Of a stretch of 64,000 nucleotides of DNA, positions 1-15,638 are shown piece by piece; within the stretch, counting starts at the first letter, position 1; every line of letters begins with the position of its first letter. Origin of the DNA: Cricetomys ansorgei (Eukaryota; Chordata; Mammalia; Rodentia; Nesomyidae). Where the stretch lies: positions 9,925,001 to 9,989,000 of the forward strand of contig JAMJFZ010001133.1 of NCBI GenBank assembly GCA_026225945.1, given 5' to 3'. The notes beneath the pieces are model-generated. The model was not told where the DNA came from. It ran no database searches and saw only the letters and a program-made list of their open reading frames with translations. The position numbers were made by a program, and so were the translations under genes.

Positions 1-620
1 ACTGAGAATGGAGGGAGGGGAGCAGGAAAGAACAGAGCTCTGGAGCACCATATTGCAGCTGGCTCCACCTTTTATGCTGATACAATGATGGTCAGTCATT
101 GGTTATGAGCTGACCGCCCTGGATGAGATCCAGCTAGGGAGGGGGTTGGGAAAGGATGTGAATAGTCACAGCAGCTGGGAGCAAATGCATCCAGCTAAGG
201 GGATCAAAGCAGAACGTCAGCAGCTCCAGTAATATCCCCAATCTTGCATAACTCCTCATTACCTAGGCCATCTCCCCCGACCCCATTCTCTTTTGAAACA
301 AGGTCTTCCTAACTATGTATGTAGCTAACGCTGGCCTTGAACTCATGACCTTCTATCCTCAGTCTCTGGACCTTAGGGTAAAATAGGCAAGCACCATCGT
401 GCCTGCCTTTACCCACGCCCTTCCTTTTTCTGAGACATCACCAGCTATTCTCCCTCTTTCTTATTTTACTTCAACCAAACAGTCCACCTCGAAATTCTGG
501 GATTTTCCAGTGTGTTCTGGCTGCAGATCATTTGTACTTTTCTGTTCCCTCAACTGGCATGACTTCCTCTCCAGAGTCATCAGTCTTTACTGAAAGACAC
601 CGTTGTGATAAGGCTTGCTC
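1..620. other. Intergenic, left edge
   Basis: No gene is visible in 1-286. From about 287 to 410 is a decayed reverse B1-like monomer (AAACAAGGTCTTCC... GGCCTTGAACTCATGA). The rest is unremarkable. In human the next gene on this side is ELF2, outside the window. Confidence 0.5.
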
Positions 621-760
621 TGATTGGGTATGGTGGCACACATCTATAAATCTAGCACTTGGGGAGCTGAGGCAGGAGGATCCAAAGTTTAAGGCTAGCC
701 TTGGGGCTATATAGTGAGTTTGAGGCAAGGATTGTCTCATAAAATAAAATAAGACTTGCT
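621..760 (+). repeat. B1-like SINE, old
   Basis: Forward B1 landmarks (GTGGCACACATCTATAAATC, GAGCTGAGGCAGGAGGATCC) end in an A-rich tail. Highly diverged, proto-B1 type. Confidence 0.65.
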
Positions 761-1288
761 TTTACTGTCATATCTGAAATGACAATTTCACTTCCAACCA
801 ACACTTACAAACTCTACCTAATCCCTACATATAATCTTCTTATTTGTCTTATTGCTTAATCCCACTGTAAAATATAAATTGAGGACTATTTAAAACAGTG
901 GCTGGTAGGCTGAAGACACTGTGAATATTTGTTGCATGCATGCATGCATACGTGAATGATTCCTGGCAGGAAGTGTAAATCCTTAGTAAACACTGAGTTG
1001 AACCAGAAAAGCTTGGCACCCTCCCTTACATAACAAGTTAGGGAAAGGACAGAGATCTCCACAGCCCTGTTCTTCCTTCAGTAGTATTACAAAGCTTGAT
1101 TTCTTCATGTGAGGATGTAGGCAAGTATGTTAGTGTATAATACAGTGTATTTCTACATGTACATTGTAAGAACAGAAACCCTGGGCCAGGTGTGAGCCAT
1201 GATCACATCTGTAAACTCAGCACCGAGCAAGAAGACTGCCAGCCAGGGCTATGTAGTGACCTCCAGGCCAGCCTGGGCCTTAGTCATC

Positions 1289-1294
1289 TTTATT
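1289..1294 (-). terminator. MGARP poly(A) signal, distal
   Basis: AATAAA on the minus strand, in the context GCAATAAAGATG. It lies next to a B1-like fragment, so it may be either the real transcript end or repeat-derived. Confidence 0.45.
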
Positions 1295-1354
1295 GCAAAC
1301 ATAAGCCCAAACTCCTCCAACAAGAAAGAATAGAAACACTTAAGATTTTCTAAT

Positions 1355-1360
1355 TTTATT
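1355..1360 (-). terminator. MGARP poly(A) signal, proximal
   Basis: AATAAA on the minus strand, 326 bases past the stop codon. A second copy at 1289-1294 is an alternative. Confidence 0.55.
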
Positions 1361-1685
1361 TAAATGAGTTCACATCAAACTAAAAAAAAATCCAGTCTTA
1401 CCTATAATAAAGTAAGTAAGAGGCAGGGCAAAAGTCAAAGTGAATACAGGTTGCACGGATGACTCAATTTCTAAAACATAAAACTTAAATCCAAAATTAA
1501 ACATTATTGAAGCTGTTTACACGGCCTGGTCTTAGAGAGAAGATAACTATTAAGACATGTAAAATACCAAATCCCAATCCAAATATCTAAGGGTAAAATC
1601 CAAATTCTTTAAGGTCTATTAAAGTATTCTAGAAAGAAGGGTTAAGGTTTCTAAAAATACAAAACCAACTACGGAGTTTTGCTGA

Positions 1686-8040
<6,355 letters not shown>

Positions 8041-8221
8041 CAGAGTCAGGATTCATGTGCAGACAGGACTAATCCTCGGGTTAGTCCCACCCACATCCTT
8101 AGCTTTTCTAGGAAAAGGTAGCTGGAAACTTTATAGGTGATATAGGCTTATGATTAAAGTAAGGGCAAGGGTTCCCCTGGCGATGGCTGAGTTCTAACCC
8201 ACAAGTCAACTACTGTTTCAA

Positions 8222-8495
8222 AGACTAAATACAGGGTAGAGTGCTTGCCCAGGATGAGTTTGATACCCAGCAGGGCATAAAACCAGGCATGGTTGTTCGA
8301 GGATAATCTTAACACTCAGTAGGTGGAGGCAGGAGGCTACACAGCAAATTTGAGGACACTGTAGGCTACATGAGACCATGTCTCAAAAACAAAACAAACC
8401 AAAAAAAAAAAAAAAAACAAAACCCGAAAAAAAACAACAACAAAAAAAAAACCCACAAAAAATACACCAACAAACAAACAAACAAAAAGCACTAA
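8222..8495 (+). repeat. ID-B1 composite SINE (B4 type) with long A-rich tail
   Basis: An ID-like left part (GAGTGCTTGCCCAGGATGAG) is joined to a B1-like right part (GTAGGTGGAGGCAGGAGGCT) and ends in about 100 bases of A-rich (AAAC)-type tail. Confidence 0.6.
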
Positions 8496-8499
8496 GGGC

Positions 8500-9110
8500 A
8501 TTGGGTGTTCTCAAAAACAAGTCAAGGTCATGAATTGGGGCAGGTCAGGGTCCAGGAAACAGACTTAGAAACAGCAACTCACCTCTTATTGTGAATGAAA
8601 ACTTATTTTTAACAATACTGCATAATGGCTCCTGCCCTTAAAATGGAGTCAGGCGGATTCTGTAAGAGCTAAAGTCGTTTTAAAATTTTAATTACTGTAC
8701 CTAAAAGATATAAAAAACAAGAAGAAAATCCTGCAATCCCCATTTGCCCCAGGACAGATAATATCCTGGAATGTTGGTTTGGGGGTTGTTCATGAGTTTC
8801 CATTCCCAAAGCAAGCTTGGTGCTTCTAATGCACCAGATATGTTTAGTTGCTTATAGGCAGAGATACCCAGACTGGGAGTAAGTCAGGATATATGCTTTG
8901 CTCCTGATTGGACATAGTGGGAAGTAAGTAGCCTTATGGGTTCTGCCTTTAAAAGCATCTGTTCCACGTGACTCAGGGCCATTTCTTGGGAACCCTGGGG
9001 TGGGAATGGTCCTCATCAGAGTCCATCATACTGCTCAGTATTTAATTAAATATTAAAGCTTGCTTCAAATTTGCTCAGAATTGTGGTGATGGCATTATTC
9101 TCAACAGGTA
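8500..9110 (+). mobile_element. Possible solo LTR (endogenous retrovirus), limits uncertain
   Basis: The stretch reads like an LTR in sense direction: a GATTGG CCAAT-type box near 8908, TTTAAAAGC as a TATA-like box near 8950, then TTAATTAAATATTAAAGCTTGC near 9040-9065, like an LTR poly(A) region. No matching ends or target duplication were found, and no coding remnants flank it. Confidence 0.35.
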
Positions 9111-9634
9111 GGCTTAACAGTTTCTCATCGGAAGAGGCAGTACTGGCCTGAAGCTCATGATTCCTCTGTTCCTTTTCGGCCTGCACTTGACAATATTTGT
9201 TGTAGCTACCTGTCACCATGTCATCCCTGCTGAGAGTACTGTGACACTGTACACCTCCTCCAGGCATTTTTCCTAATGGCTCCTGTCTCAGGACAAAGGA
9301 ATTTTCTGTTTATTATTCCACTCTTGTCAGCTTTGGTGGGTTATTCTCATATTTTAATGAGCCATTTCCCAAAAAAGAACATGCCTTTTGGTTGTCAAAT
9401 TTGCTGGCTTTTCAGCTGCTTCCATGGAACCCAACCCATTTTAACATTAGTTCTTGCTGTAGCTGACTGAAGGCTAAGACATTTCTCTGCTCTGTAGGTC
9501 AGAGTCTTCACTGCCCTTGAGGGAGTCCTTGACATTTTTGTCTGTTTAGGAAAACACCTAGGGTTAGAGATAAATTGATTTAACTCAGATGACTAAATGA
9601 AAAAAAAAATGAAGTAAAAGAAGGCAGGCATGAT
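9110..9634. other. Intergenic, no recognised feature
   Basis: Unique-looking sequence. A 73-codon minus-strand frame and a 64-codon plus-strand frame occur here but match no family I recognise. Confidence 0.5.
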
Positions 9635-9931
9635 TACTTCTAAAGTATGGAGCAGGTTTTTATTGTAGACAAAAAGGAGAAAACAGGCAGAGGGAAAAGT
9701 CCAGGATGAACATGGCAGACTAAACAGGACCATGAGAGGAGAAATGGGGAGGGAGAACAAGAGATGAGCAGCAAACCAAGAAAGATGGCCCCTGATGACT
9801 GAGTTATATATGGGTCAGGCTGGGGGAAGGGAAGTGGAAGCCCAGTCCCTGGGCTGGACAGATTAGGGTGAGAATTGCTGGGCAGAGCAGCAGGTACTAA
9901 GTGAGACTTGTACTGGGTTTGAGACCTAACA
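9635..9931 (-). mobile_element. Probable solo LTR, about 300 bp (MaLR/ERVL-like)
   Basis: Read on the minus strand it starts TGTTAGGTCTC, has CCATATATAACTC as TATA box (plus about 9805-9817) and AATAAA near 9660. The five bases ATGAT flank both sides (9630-9634 and 9932-9936). Five-base duplications fit ERVL/MaLR elements. The far end reads TA instead of CA, a single change from the canonical end. Confidence 0.5.
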
Positions 9932-10049
9932 ATGATCTCTACTTAATCTTTGGTTGTTGATAAAGAAACTAATTTTGAAAACATGGTAAGGGCCCAGTAC
10001 CAACAATAATGATGATCTCATGGCTTATATGTTAGGTAATTTTAAAGTA

Positions 10050-10345
10050 TTTTTGGTCCATGTGTGATGGTGCAAACCTTTAATTCCAGAACTTGGGAGG
10101 GAGAGTTAAGACATTTCTCTTTGAGTTCAAGTTCCCCCAAAAAGGGGGGGGGGGAAAGGCATTTTGAAATGCAGATGGCAGATGGGAAAAGTCGGCTGCT
10201 GGCAAGCATGATGACAGGAACTGGATCTCCTGGACTCACATGGTGGGAGGAAAAGAGCTCACTCTTGAATGTCATCTTCTGACCTTCATATGCACACCTA
10301 TGGTATGTGCACTCAAACATACCCTCCCAATAAATATACTAAAAT
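10050..10345 (+). repeat. B1 fragment followed by B4/B3-type SINE
   Basis: B1-like GTGTGATGGTGCAAACCTTT at 10060, a G-run at 10143-10155, then a B4/B3 3' part (ATGGTGGGAGGAAAAGAGCT... CTTCTGACCTTC) with A/T tail. Confidence 0.55.
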
Positions 10346-10369
10346 AATCATTTCCCAAACTCTACAGAA

Positions 10370-10530
10370 TTCGAGGGGGTTCAGAGAGGTAGTGTAAGGG
10401 TGCTTGTTGCTCTTCCAGACAACCAGAGATTGTTTCCCAGAATTCACATCACTAGTTCACAACTTCTTTAACTCCTACACAGATATACACATACACAGAG
10501 AGACATAAACATTTTAAAAAAGCTAGAAAC
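10370..10530 (+). repeat. B2/B3-type SINE, old
   Basis: GTTGCTCTTCCAGACAACC and a CA-rich, A-rich 3' end are diverged B3 landmarks. Confidence 0.5.
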
Positions 10531-11283
10531 AATTGAAAAGTTTTTTTGGGGAGGAGAGAATAGATTTTTTTTTATTTTTTATTTTTTGAGTCAGGGTTAT
10601 GCTAAATTCTAGAGACCAGTTATCTGAAACCACAGCATGGGCAGAGCCATGACTCCTCAGAACCTTCCCACTCAGGTTTCATTGAGTTTTCTAGCTTTGG
10701 TTGTCTCCCAGCAGTCTTTGGCTTGTAGATGCACATAATCATCACAGGTGGATCTATGAGTTCAAGGCCAACCCGATCCACACAGGGAGTACCAGATTAG
10801 CCAGTGCTAGAGCTACGCAGTAAAAAACAATTTAAAAAAATCCTTTGATCTAAGTTGTTTTGGGAATCTAGAATCAGAATGATTCTTGCTCAGTCCATCA
10901 GTTCTTGATTTGAGATGTAAACCCTGGCATATCTGCTTCTCCTTACCACGTGGAAGGCACTCTGAGGAATGATGCACATGCATAGTTAGCATAGTGTTTG
11001 AGGCAGGCCCTCTCCAGCTTCAAGTTCACAATCCTCTTGTGTCGGTCTCCTGAGAGCTGGGTTTACAGAGTACTTCCGTTATAGTAGAAGGTTCTACAGC
11101 ACAGGTTATCAGGAATGGTTCCCCCTTGAGTTAAATCAGACACACTCAAGAGAAAGGTATATACTGCACCCTCAAAGCCTGACATGGAGTAGATTCTGTT
11201 TATTAAAAGTATACGTTCTTTCCAAATAACTGAACTTTCCAAACTTCTGAACTCTCTAGAGTTTTCTTTTGTTGTTTTATTTT

Positions 11284-11415
11284 CCAAGACAGGGTTTCTC
11301 CTTGTAGCTTTGGCTGACCTGGAACTCTGTAGACCAGGCTGGCCTCAAACTCAAGAGATCTGCCTGCCTCTGCCTCCCAAATGCTGGGATAAGGGCGAGC
11401 ACCATCACCACTGGG
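11284..11415 (-). repeat. B1 SINE
   Basis: Reverse B1: AAGACAGGGTTTCTCCTTGT, GTAGACCAGGCTGGCCTCAA, AAATGCTGGGATAAGGGC. Good match over most of the element. Confidence 0.85.
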
Positions 11416-12500
11416 TGAGATATGAGTTTTTCAAGTTTTTTTTTTTTTTAATTAATTATTTAGTTTTTTTGTGACAAGTGCTGTTAATTTGGAGTTAAGT
11501 GACTTTTTGGCCTCAATTTCTATGTGATAACACTGGTTTTCTATATGTGGTCTAACAAATGAAGCAACATGAAACAGTACATTTTCAACTCCATGATTCA
11601 TGGATGTATCTCTCTAAGCTAACATTCAACGAGAGTTTCACTTTTTTTTTTTTATTCCTTGGCTCTTGACCTCCTTCTACCTTCAAACCCAGAAATGGTA
11701 GAGACAGAGCTAAGGGGGTGATTGTGTGGCAGGTGTAAGGCCCTAGATTTGTCACTCGCACAAAATCCAAACACAATAGTAAACACCCAAGCAACAGTGG
11801 AGTGGATCTTATACAGCCACTCATAAAGACCCTTGTGACAATACTGGGCCCAATCCAGGCTAATTTTAATTTAAGGTTGGGCTACTGACAACCCTGATTC
11901 CACCTGTAGTTTTAACTCCCCTTTGACATGGAGTCCAACATATACATGTATTCTAGGGTGGTCATAACTTTGCTGTACTGTCTTCCTACCACAGATCCTC
12001 CTCTCTATTTACTGCATTTGCAGGAAATTAATTGATCTATATAATCTCTAAAGTTTTCCCACTCTAACAGGAATTCAAACTAAAATAAGATGAGTAACTA
12101 TTATATCTGATTTTTTATAGAATTTGTATAATTATTCACAAATATTATACTTTTTAATCTATGTCAAGATGTAACACTCAAAGACACTGGGCCTCACTTT
12201 TTCCCACTCCCAAATACATGCAATACCAATTATAATGGACTTCACAGCAGAAAGGAGACTCAGATAATGAATCAGTTTAAATCTTATCTATTGCCTTCCT
12301 TTTTTAAATGTTCATGATATTTGGGCTTCAAGAATCTAGACAAAGGTTTTATTACTGTGCTATGTCTTCAGCTTTTTGAGACAGGATCTTGTTATGTACT
12401 TCTAGCTAGTTTTGAGGCCCCCATTTAGTGTCGTTCCCCTGGCCCCCGACTGAATGCCAACAGAAAAACTTCATGTGGCCATAAAAGTGAGTAGAAAGTA
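11416..12500. other. Intergenic, mostly unique
   Basis: AT-rich, no exon-like sequence. A short decayed reverse B1 lies near 12370-12420; otherwise nothing is recognised. Confidence 0.5.
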
Positions 12501-12506
12501 CCTATG

Positions 12507-12722
12507 GGACTGGAGAGATGACTCGGCAGTTAGGACCACTGGCGGTTCTTGTAGAGGACTGGGGTTCAGTTCCCATCACCCACATGGAGGCTCATAAACA
12601 TCTATAATTCCAGTTCCAGTTCCAGGGGAGTCGATGCCTTCTTCTGACCTTCAAGGGCACCAAGAATATGGTGTACACTCACACAAGCAAGCAAACACTC
12701 ATACACATTAAAACAAATACCC
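12507..12722 (+). repeat. B2/B3 SINE
   Basis: GGGACTGGAGAGATGACTCG start, TTGTAGAGGACTGGGGTTCA body, CACACAAGCAAGCAAACACT tail. Full-length B3-type. Confidence 0.8.
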
Positions 12723-12901
12723 AGTCACTTCAATAAAATCATCCAAGGAAATGGAGACAGAAGCAACACTGGTAACAGCGTTACTATCTGACTTAACACC
12801 TCTTTATCAACAAAATATTACTTGGGCTCTTTTGTATTTTGAGTAATAAAGTAGTCTGTCTCTTTTGCATCTAAGTGTCATGATAAAAAAGCTGACAAGA
12901 G

Positions 12902-13028
12902 CTGGCCATAGTGGCATACTCCTGAAGCTGAGGCAAGTGGATCTCTGTAAGTTCAAGACCAATCTGGACTACATGAGTTGCATAACAGCCAGAGAGCTAC
13001 ACTGAGACCCTGTCTCAAAGAAAACAAA
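12902..13028 (+). repeat. B1 SINE
   Basis: GGCCATAGTGGCATACTCCT to GAGACCCTGTCTCAAAGAAA, forward. Confidence 0.7.
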
Positions 13029-13034
13029 GACTGA

Positions 13035-13232
13035 CAAGAGGGGCTCAGCAGTCAGGAGCCCTTGCTCCTTTTGAGAGGACCCAAGTCTGGTTCCTAAGAC
13101 CCTTGTCAACCACTCAGAGCTCTAACTCCAGGGGATCTGGTTCTCCTTTGGCTTCTATGAGCACTGCATATGCATGGTACACACACATATATATATGCAG
13201 GTACTCACACAAACACATAAAAAACAAATAGT
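13035..13232 (+). repeat. B3 SINE
   Basis: GGGGCTCAGCAGTCAGGAGC start and a CACATATATATATGCAG tail; directly follows the B1, so two SINEs sit tail to head. Confidence 0.65.
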
Positions 13233-13516
13233 CAAAAAGTTGGAAAGAGTCCATCAGCAGTGATTAGTAAGTCCATTTTTATATGTGAAGCACACAAGTA
13301 TTTTTATTTCTTTAATAATGCAAAATGCATGTGTGGATTTGACTGATACATATTCACATGAAGCTTTTTTTTTCTCATATCCACAACAGATGGGTGAATC
13401 CAGAGGAATGACCATGATCATCTTATGAAGTAGACCTACAAGGAAGAGGAAAAAAAATTAATCCAAGGTTAAGGACTTAAACTCCATTTCTCTTTGTGTG
13501 TACGTGCAAGGTCCCT

Positions 13517-13971
13517 TGTTTCAGGCCCTCATCCTAGGCCCAGTTCAGGCCTTCAGGCCTGCAGTGCACGTGCTCAAGCACCTCGCCAGAAGGGCAACCA
13601 ATCAGAGATGAGGGCCACCACAGAGTAGCCACAGGAATGCAGGAAGGCCTCATCTCAAGGCTGGACATCTGTGCCTGGTACCCTACATGACAGGAGGTAC
13701 ATGAGTGTCTTATCTTAAAATTAGCCAATACCAAATCGACACATGTAACTGTCTCACTGACCATCAATCATGTTTCCTATTACCTCACCCATGCTAAAAT
13801 TCTCCTTACAACCTATAAAAAGGCCAGTAAGCCTTTGTCCAGAGTTGGCCATTTTTCATGGTGCCTGACCCCAGCATATTGGTGTGCTCTGCAGAATAAA
13901 AGTCCCCTTGCTTTTTGCATATGATTTCAGACTCCTGGTGTCTTTAGAGACCTCAAGATCTGGGCGTAACA
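13517..13971 (+). mobile_element. Solo LTR of an endogenous retrovirus, about 455 bp
   Basis: Begins TGTTTCAGG and ends GGGCGTAACA, giving the inverted ends TGTT/AACA. In order it has a TATA box CTATAAAAAGG near 13810, AATAAAAG near 13896 and a short U5. This is a complete U3-R-U5 structure in plus direction. CAAGGT occurs on both sides (13507-13512 and 13972-13977), but on the left it is four bases away from the TG end, so the duplication is not certain. No gag, pol or env remains nearby; it is a lone LTR. Confidence 0.7.
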
Positions 13972-13984
13972 CAAGGTACTGATC

Positions 13985-15100
13985 AGATAATGTTAAAACT
14001 GGACTTTTCTGAGTAATACACCTGAGAGCATCAGAAAAAAAAAAAATCTAAAAAAATATATCTATTAAATACTATCAGTACTTGATTTTAAATTTTTAAC
14101 AAAATATCGAAATGGATAAAGTAGTATTAATAGGAAAAAAAGAAGCAAAAGATTTGGACAATAAACCCTTAAGTATTAAATTTGAGAGTTCCTAAATAAA
14201 GAAAATTACTGTTTATTATCTAGTAGATATGTTATTTAATCAAATCAATCCATCGAGATGGAGATATTTTGTGTGTGGTGTACATGCATGTGTGTGCGTG
14301 CACATGCATGTGAAGGCCCAAGGCTGAGGCTGGGGATCTTTGACAATGGTTTCCCATCTTATTTATCCAGCCAGGGTTTCTCAATTGACCCAGAGCTCAC
14401 CAGTGGTCAATTTATTTAGCAATCATATTCTGGGGACCCTCCGTTCACCTTCTGTCTTTTGGAATTACAAGTGTTCCCCGTGTCAAACCAGTATTTACAT
14501 GGGTTCTGGGGATCTGAGTTCTGGTCCTCATGCTTCTCTGGCTGTTGCTTTAACCACTGAGCTATCTCCTCAGCCTAGAAGCTAAAATTTTTTTAATGAT
14601 GGATTTTCCACTTTGTAAAGGGTAAAGGATTTCTTTGAAATAATTTTCAAAAATAAAGCATATTTATTACATACATTTATATAATATACATTTTATATGT
14701 GTGTTACATGTGTGACACATACGCATGCACACACACTCACAAATCTTCTCTCTCCTAAAACACAGACCATGGAAAATGTTATCTCATTAAAATTGGCTGC
14801 TAGTTGTAGTGACAATCATAATGAAATAATCAAGCAGAAAAAAATTCAGAATCCATTTCCTTTATACATTCATTCAATCTATAAACACCAAACTCCCAGG
14901 ATGGCTGGGCATTCAGTGTAGTGTTGAGAACAGGAACATCAATACAGTAGGCAAGAGTCCTGCTCTTATAGAATTCATACTCAAGTACAAAACATGGCAA
15001 ATACACATTGGGAAACACACACAGATCATGCCACTCTGTCCTACGTTCTATAAACACAGTTCATAAAGTACTAGTAAAGAAGATATGATTTAATGTGGTT
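13985..15100. other. Intergenic, AT-rich, one old B3/B4 element
   Basis: Unique AT-rich sequence 13985-14260. A reverse B3/B4-type SINE occupies about 14262-14577 (GCTTTAACCACTGAGCTATC near its end). 14580-15100 shows nothing recognisable apart from AT-rich and short CA-rich tracts. Confidence 0.5.
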
Positions 15101-15129
15101 TTGGTTTTAGGGCTGCTTTTCCTTCTTTC

Positions 15130-15230
15130 TCTGTTTGGGACAGGGTCTTGCTTTGCAGATCGGGCTAGCCTCAAGCTCATTTCCCTGCCACAGTCTCTAC
15201 AATACTGGCATTATAGGTATATAGGACCTC
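15130..15230 (-). repeat. B1-like fragment, old
   Basis: GGGACAGGGTCTTGCTTTGC and ACTGGCATTATAGGTAT are diverged reverse B1 landmarks. Confidence 0.5.
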
Positions 15231-15256
15231 ATCCAGTACTGGTGTTATCCTGAAGG

Positions 15257-15363
15257 TCAGGTGTGGAAGCGCACTCCTTAAATTCCAGCACTTAGGAAGC
15301 AGAGGCAGGTAAATCATGGTCTACATAGTGAGCTCAAGGCTACACAGTGAAACTCTGTCTCTC
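15257..15363 (+). repeat. B1 SINE, half of an inverted pair
   Basis: GGTCAGGTGTGGAAGCGCAC to CAGTGAAACTCTGTCTC, forward. Its tail faces the next B1. Confidence 0.75.
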
Positions 15364-15366
15364 TCT

Positions 15367-15495
15367 TTTTTGAGATAGGGCCTCTCTGCTTAGCCCTGGC
15401 TTTCCTGGAACTTACTATGTAGACCAGGCTGGCCTCACAGAGATCTGACTATCTTTGTCTTCTGAGTGCTGGGACTAAAAAAGTCATGCCCAGCA
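15367..15495 (-). repeat. B1 SINE, other half of the inverted pair
   Basis: Reverse B1 (GAGATAGGGCCTCTCTGCTT, GTAGACCAGGCTGGCCTCAC, GTGCTGGGACTAA) starting a few bases after the forward one. It lies about 85 bases beyond the NDUFC1 stop codon. Confidence 0.8.
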
Positions 15496-15577
15496 GTCTC
15501 ACAGTCACAAAGAGATAAATTAATTTCCATAATCTATATACTCTATAAATATACTTACTATATTAATAGTTCCAAGG

Positions 15578-15583
15578 TTTATT
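15578..15583 (-). terminator. AATAAA overlapping the NDUFC1 stop codon
   Basis: GAA TAA A reads the last Glu codon, the stop and one more base, and contains a full AATAAA. If used, the 3' UTR would be only about 10-25 bases. A variant hexamer AATATA at 15564-15559 with TG-rich sequence near 15495-15510 is another possible end. Which is used cannot be told from sequence. Confidence 0.4.
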
Positions 15584-15638
15584 CCAGTCCATTTCTTCTT
15601 TTATACTCCAAAACATCTTCTTCATGTTGTTTGATGAG
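15579..15638 (-). CDS. NDUFC1: NDUFC1 coding exon 3
   Basis: Encodes residues 58-76 ([19 protein letters not shown]) and the TAA stop at 15581-15579. The acceptor is CTTGTAG. The stop codon sits inside the hexamer AATAAA. Confidence 0.95.
   Translation of the reverse strand, partial: LIKQHEEDVLEYKRRNGLE

Larger units (their letters stand above)
1270..1685 (-). other. MGARP: MGARP 3' UTR with two polyadenylation hexamers
   Basis: On the minus strand AATAAA occurs at 1360-1355 and again at 1294-1289. Cleavage would fall about 15-25 bases past whichever is used, so the UTR is about 340 or 410 bases. The end is inferred. Confidence 0.6.

Noticed and set aside
9046..9470. 73-codon minus-strand and 64-codon plus-strand frames near a possible LTR
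   Set aside because: Considered as an ERV or processed-pseudogene remnant, but no family was recognised, there is no poly(A) tail and the frames are of chance length.
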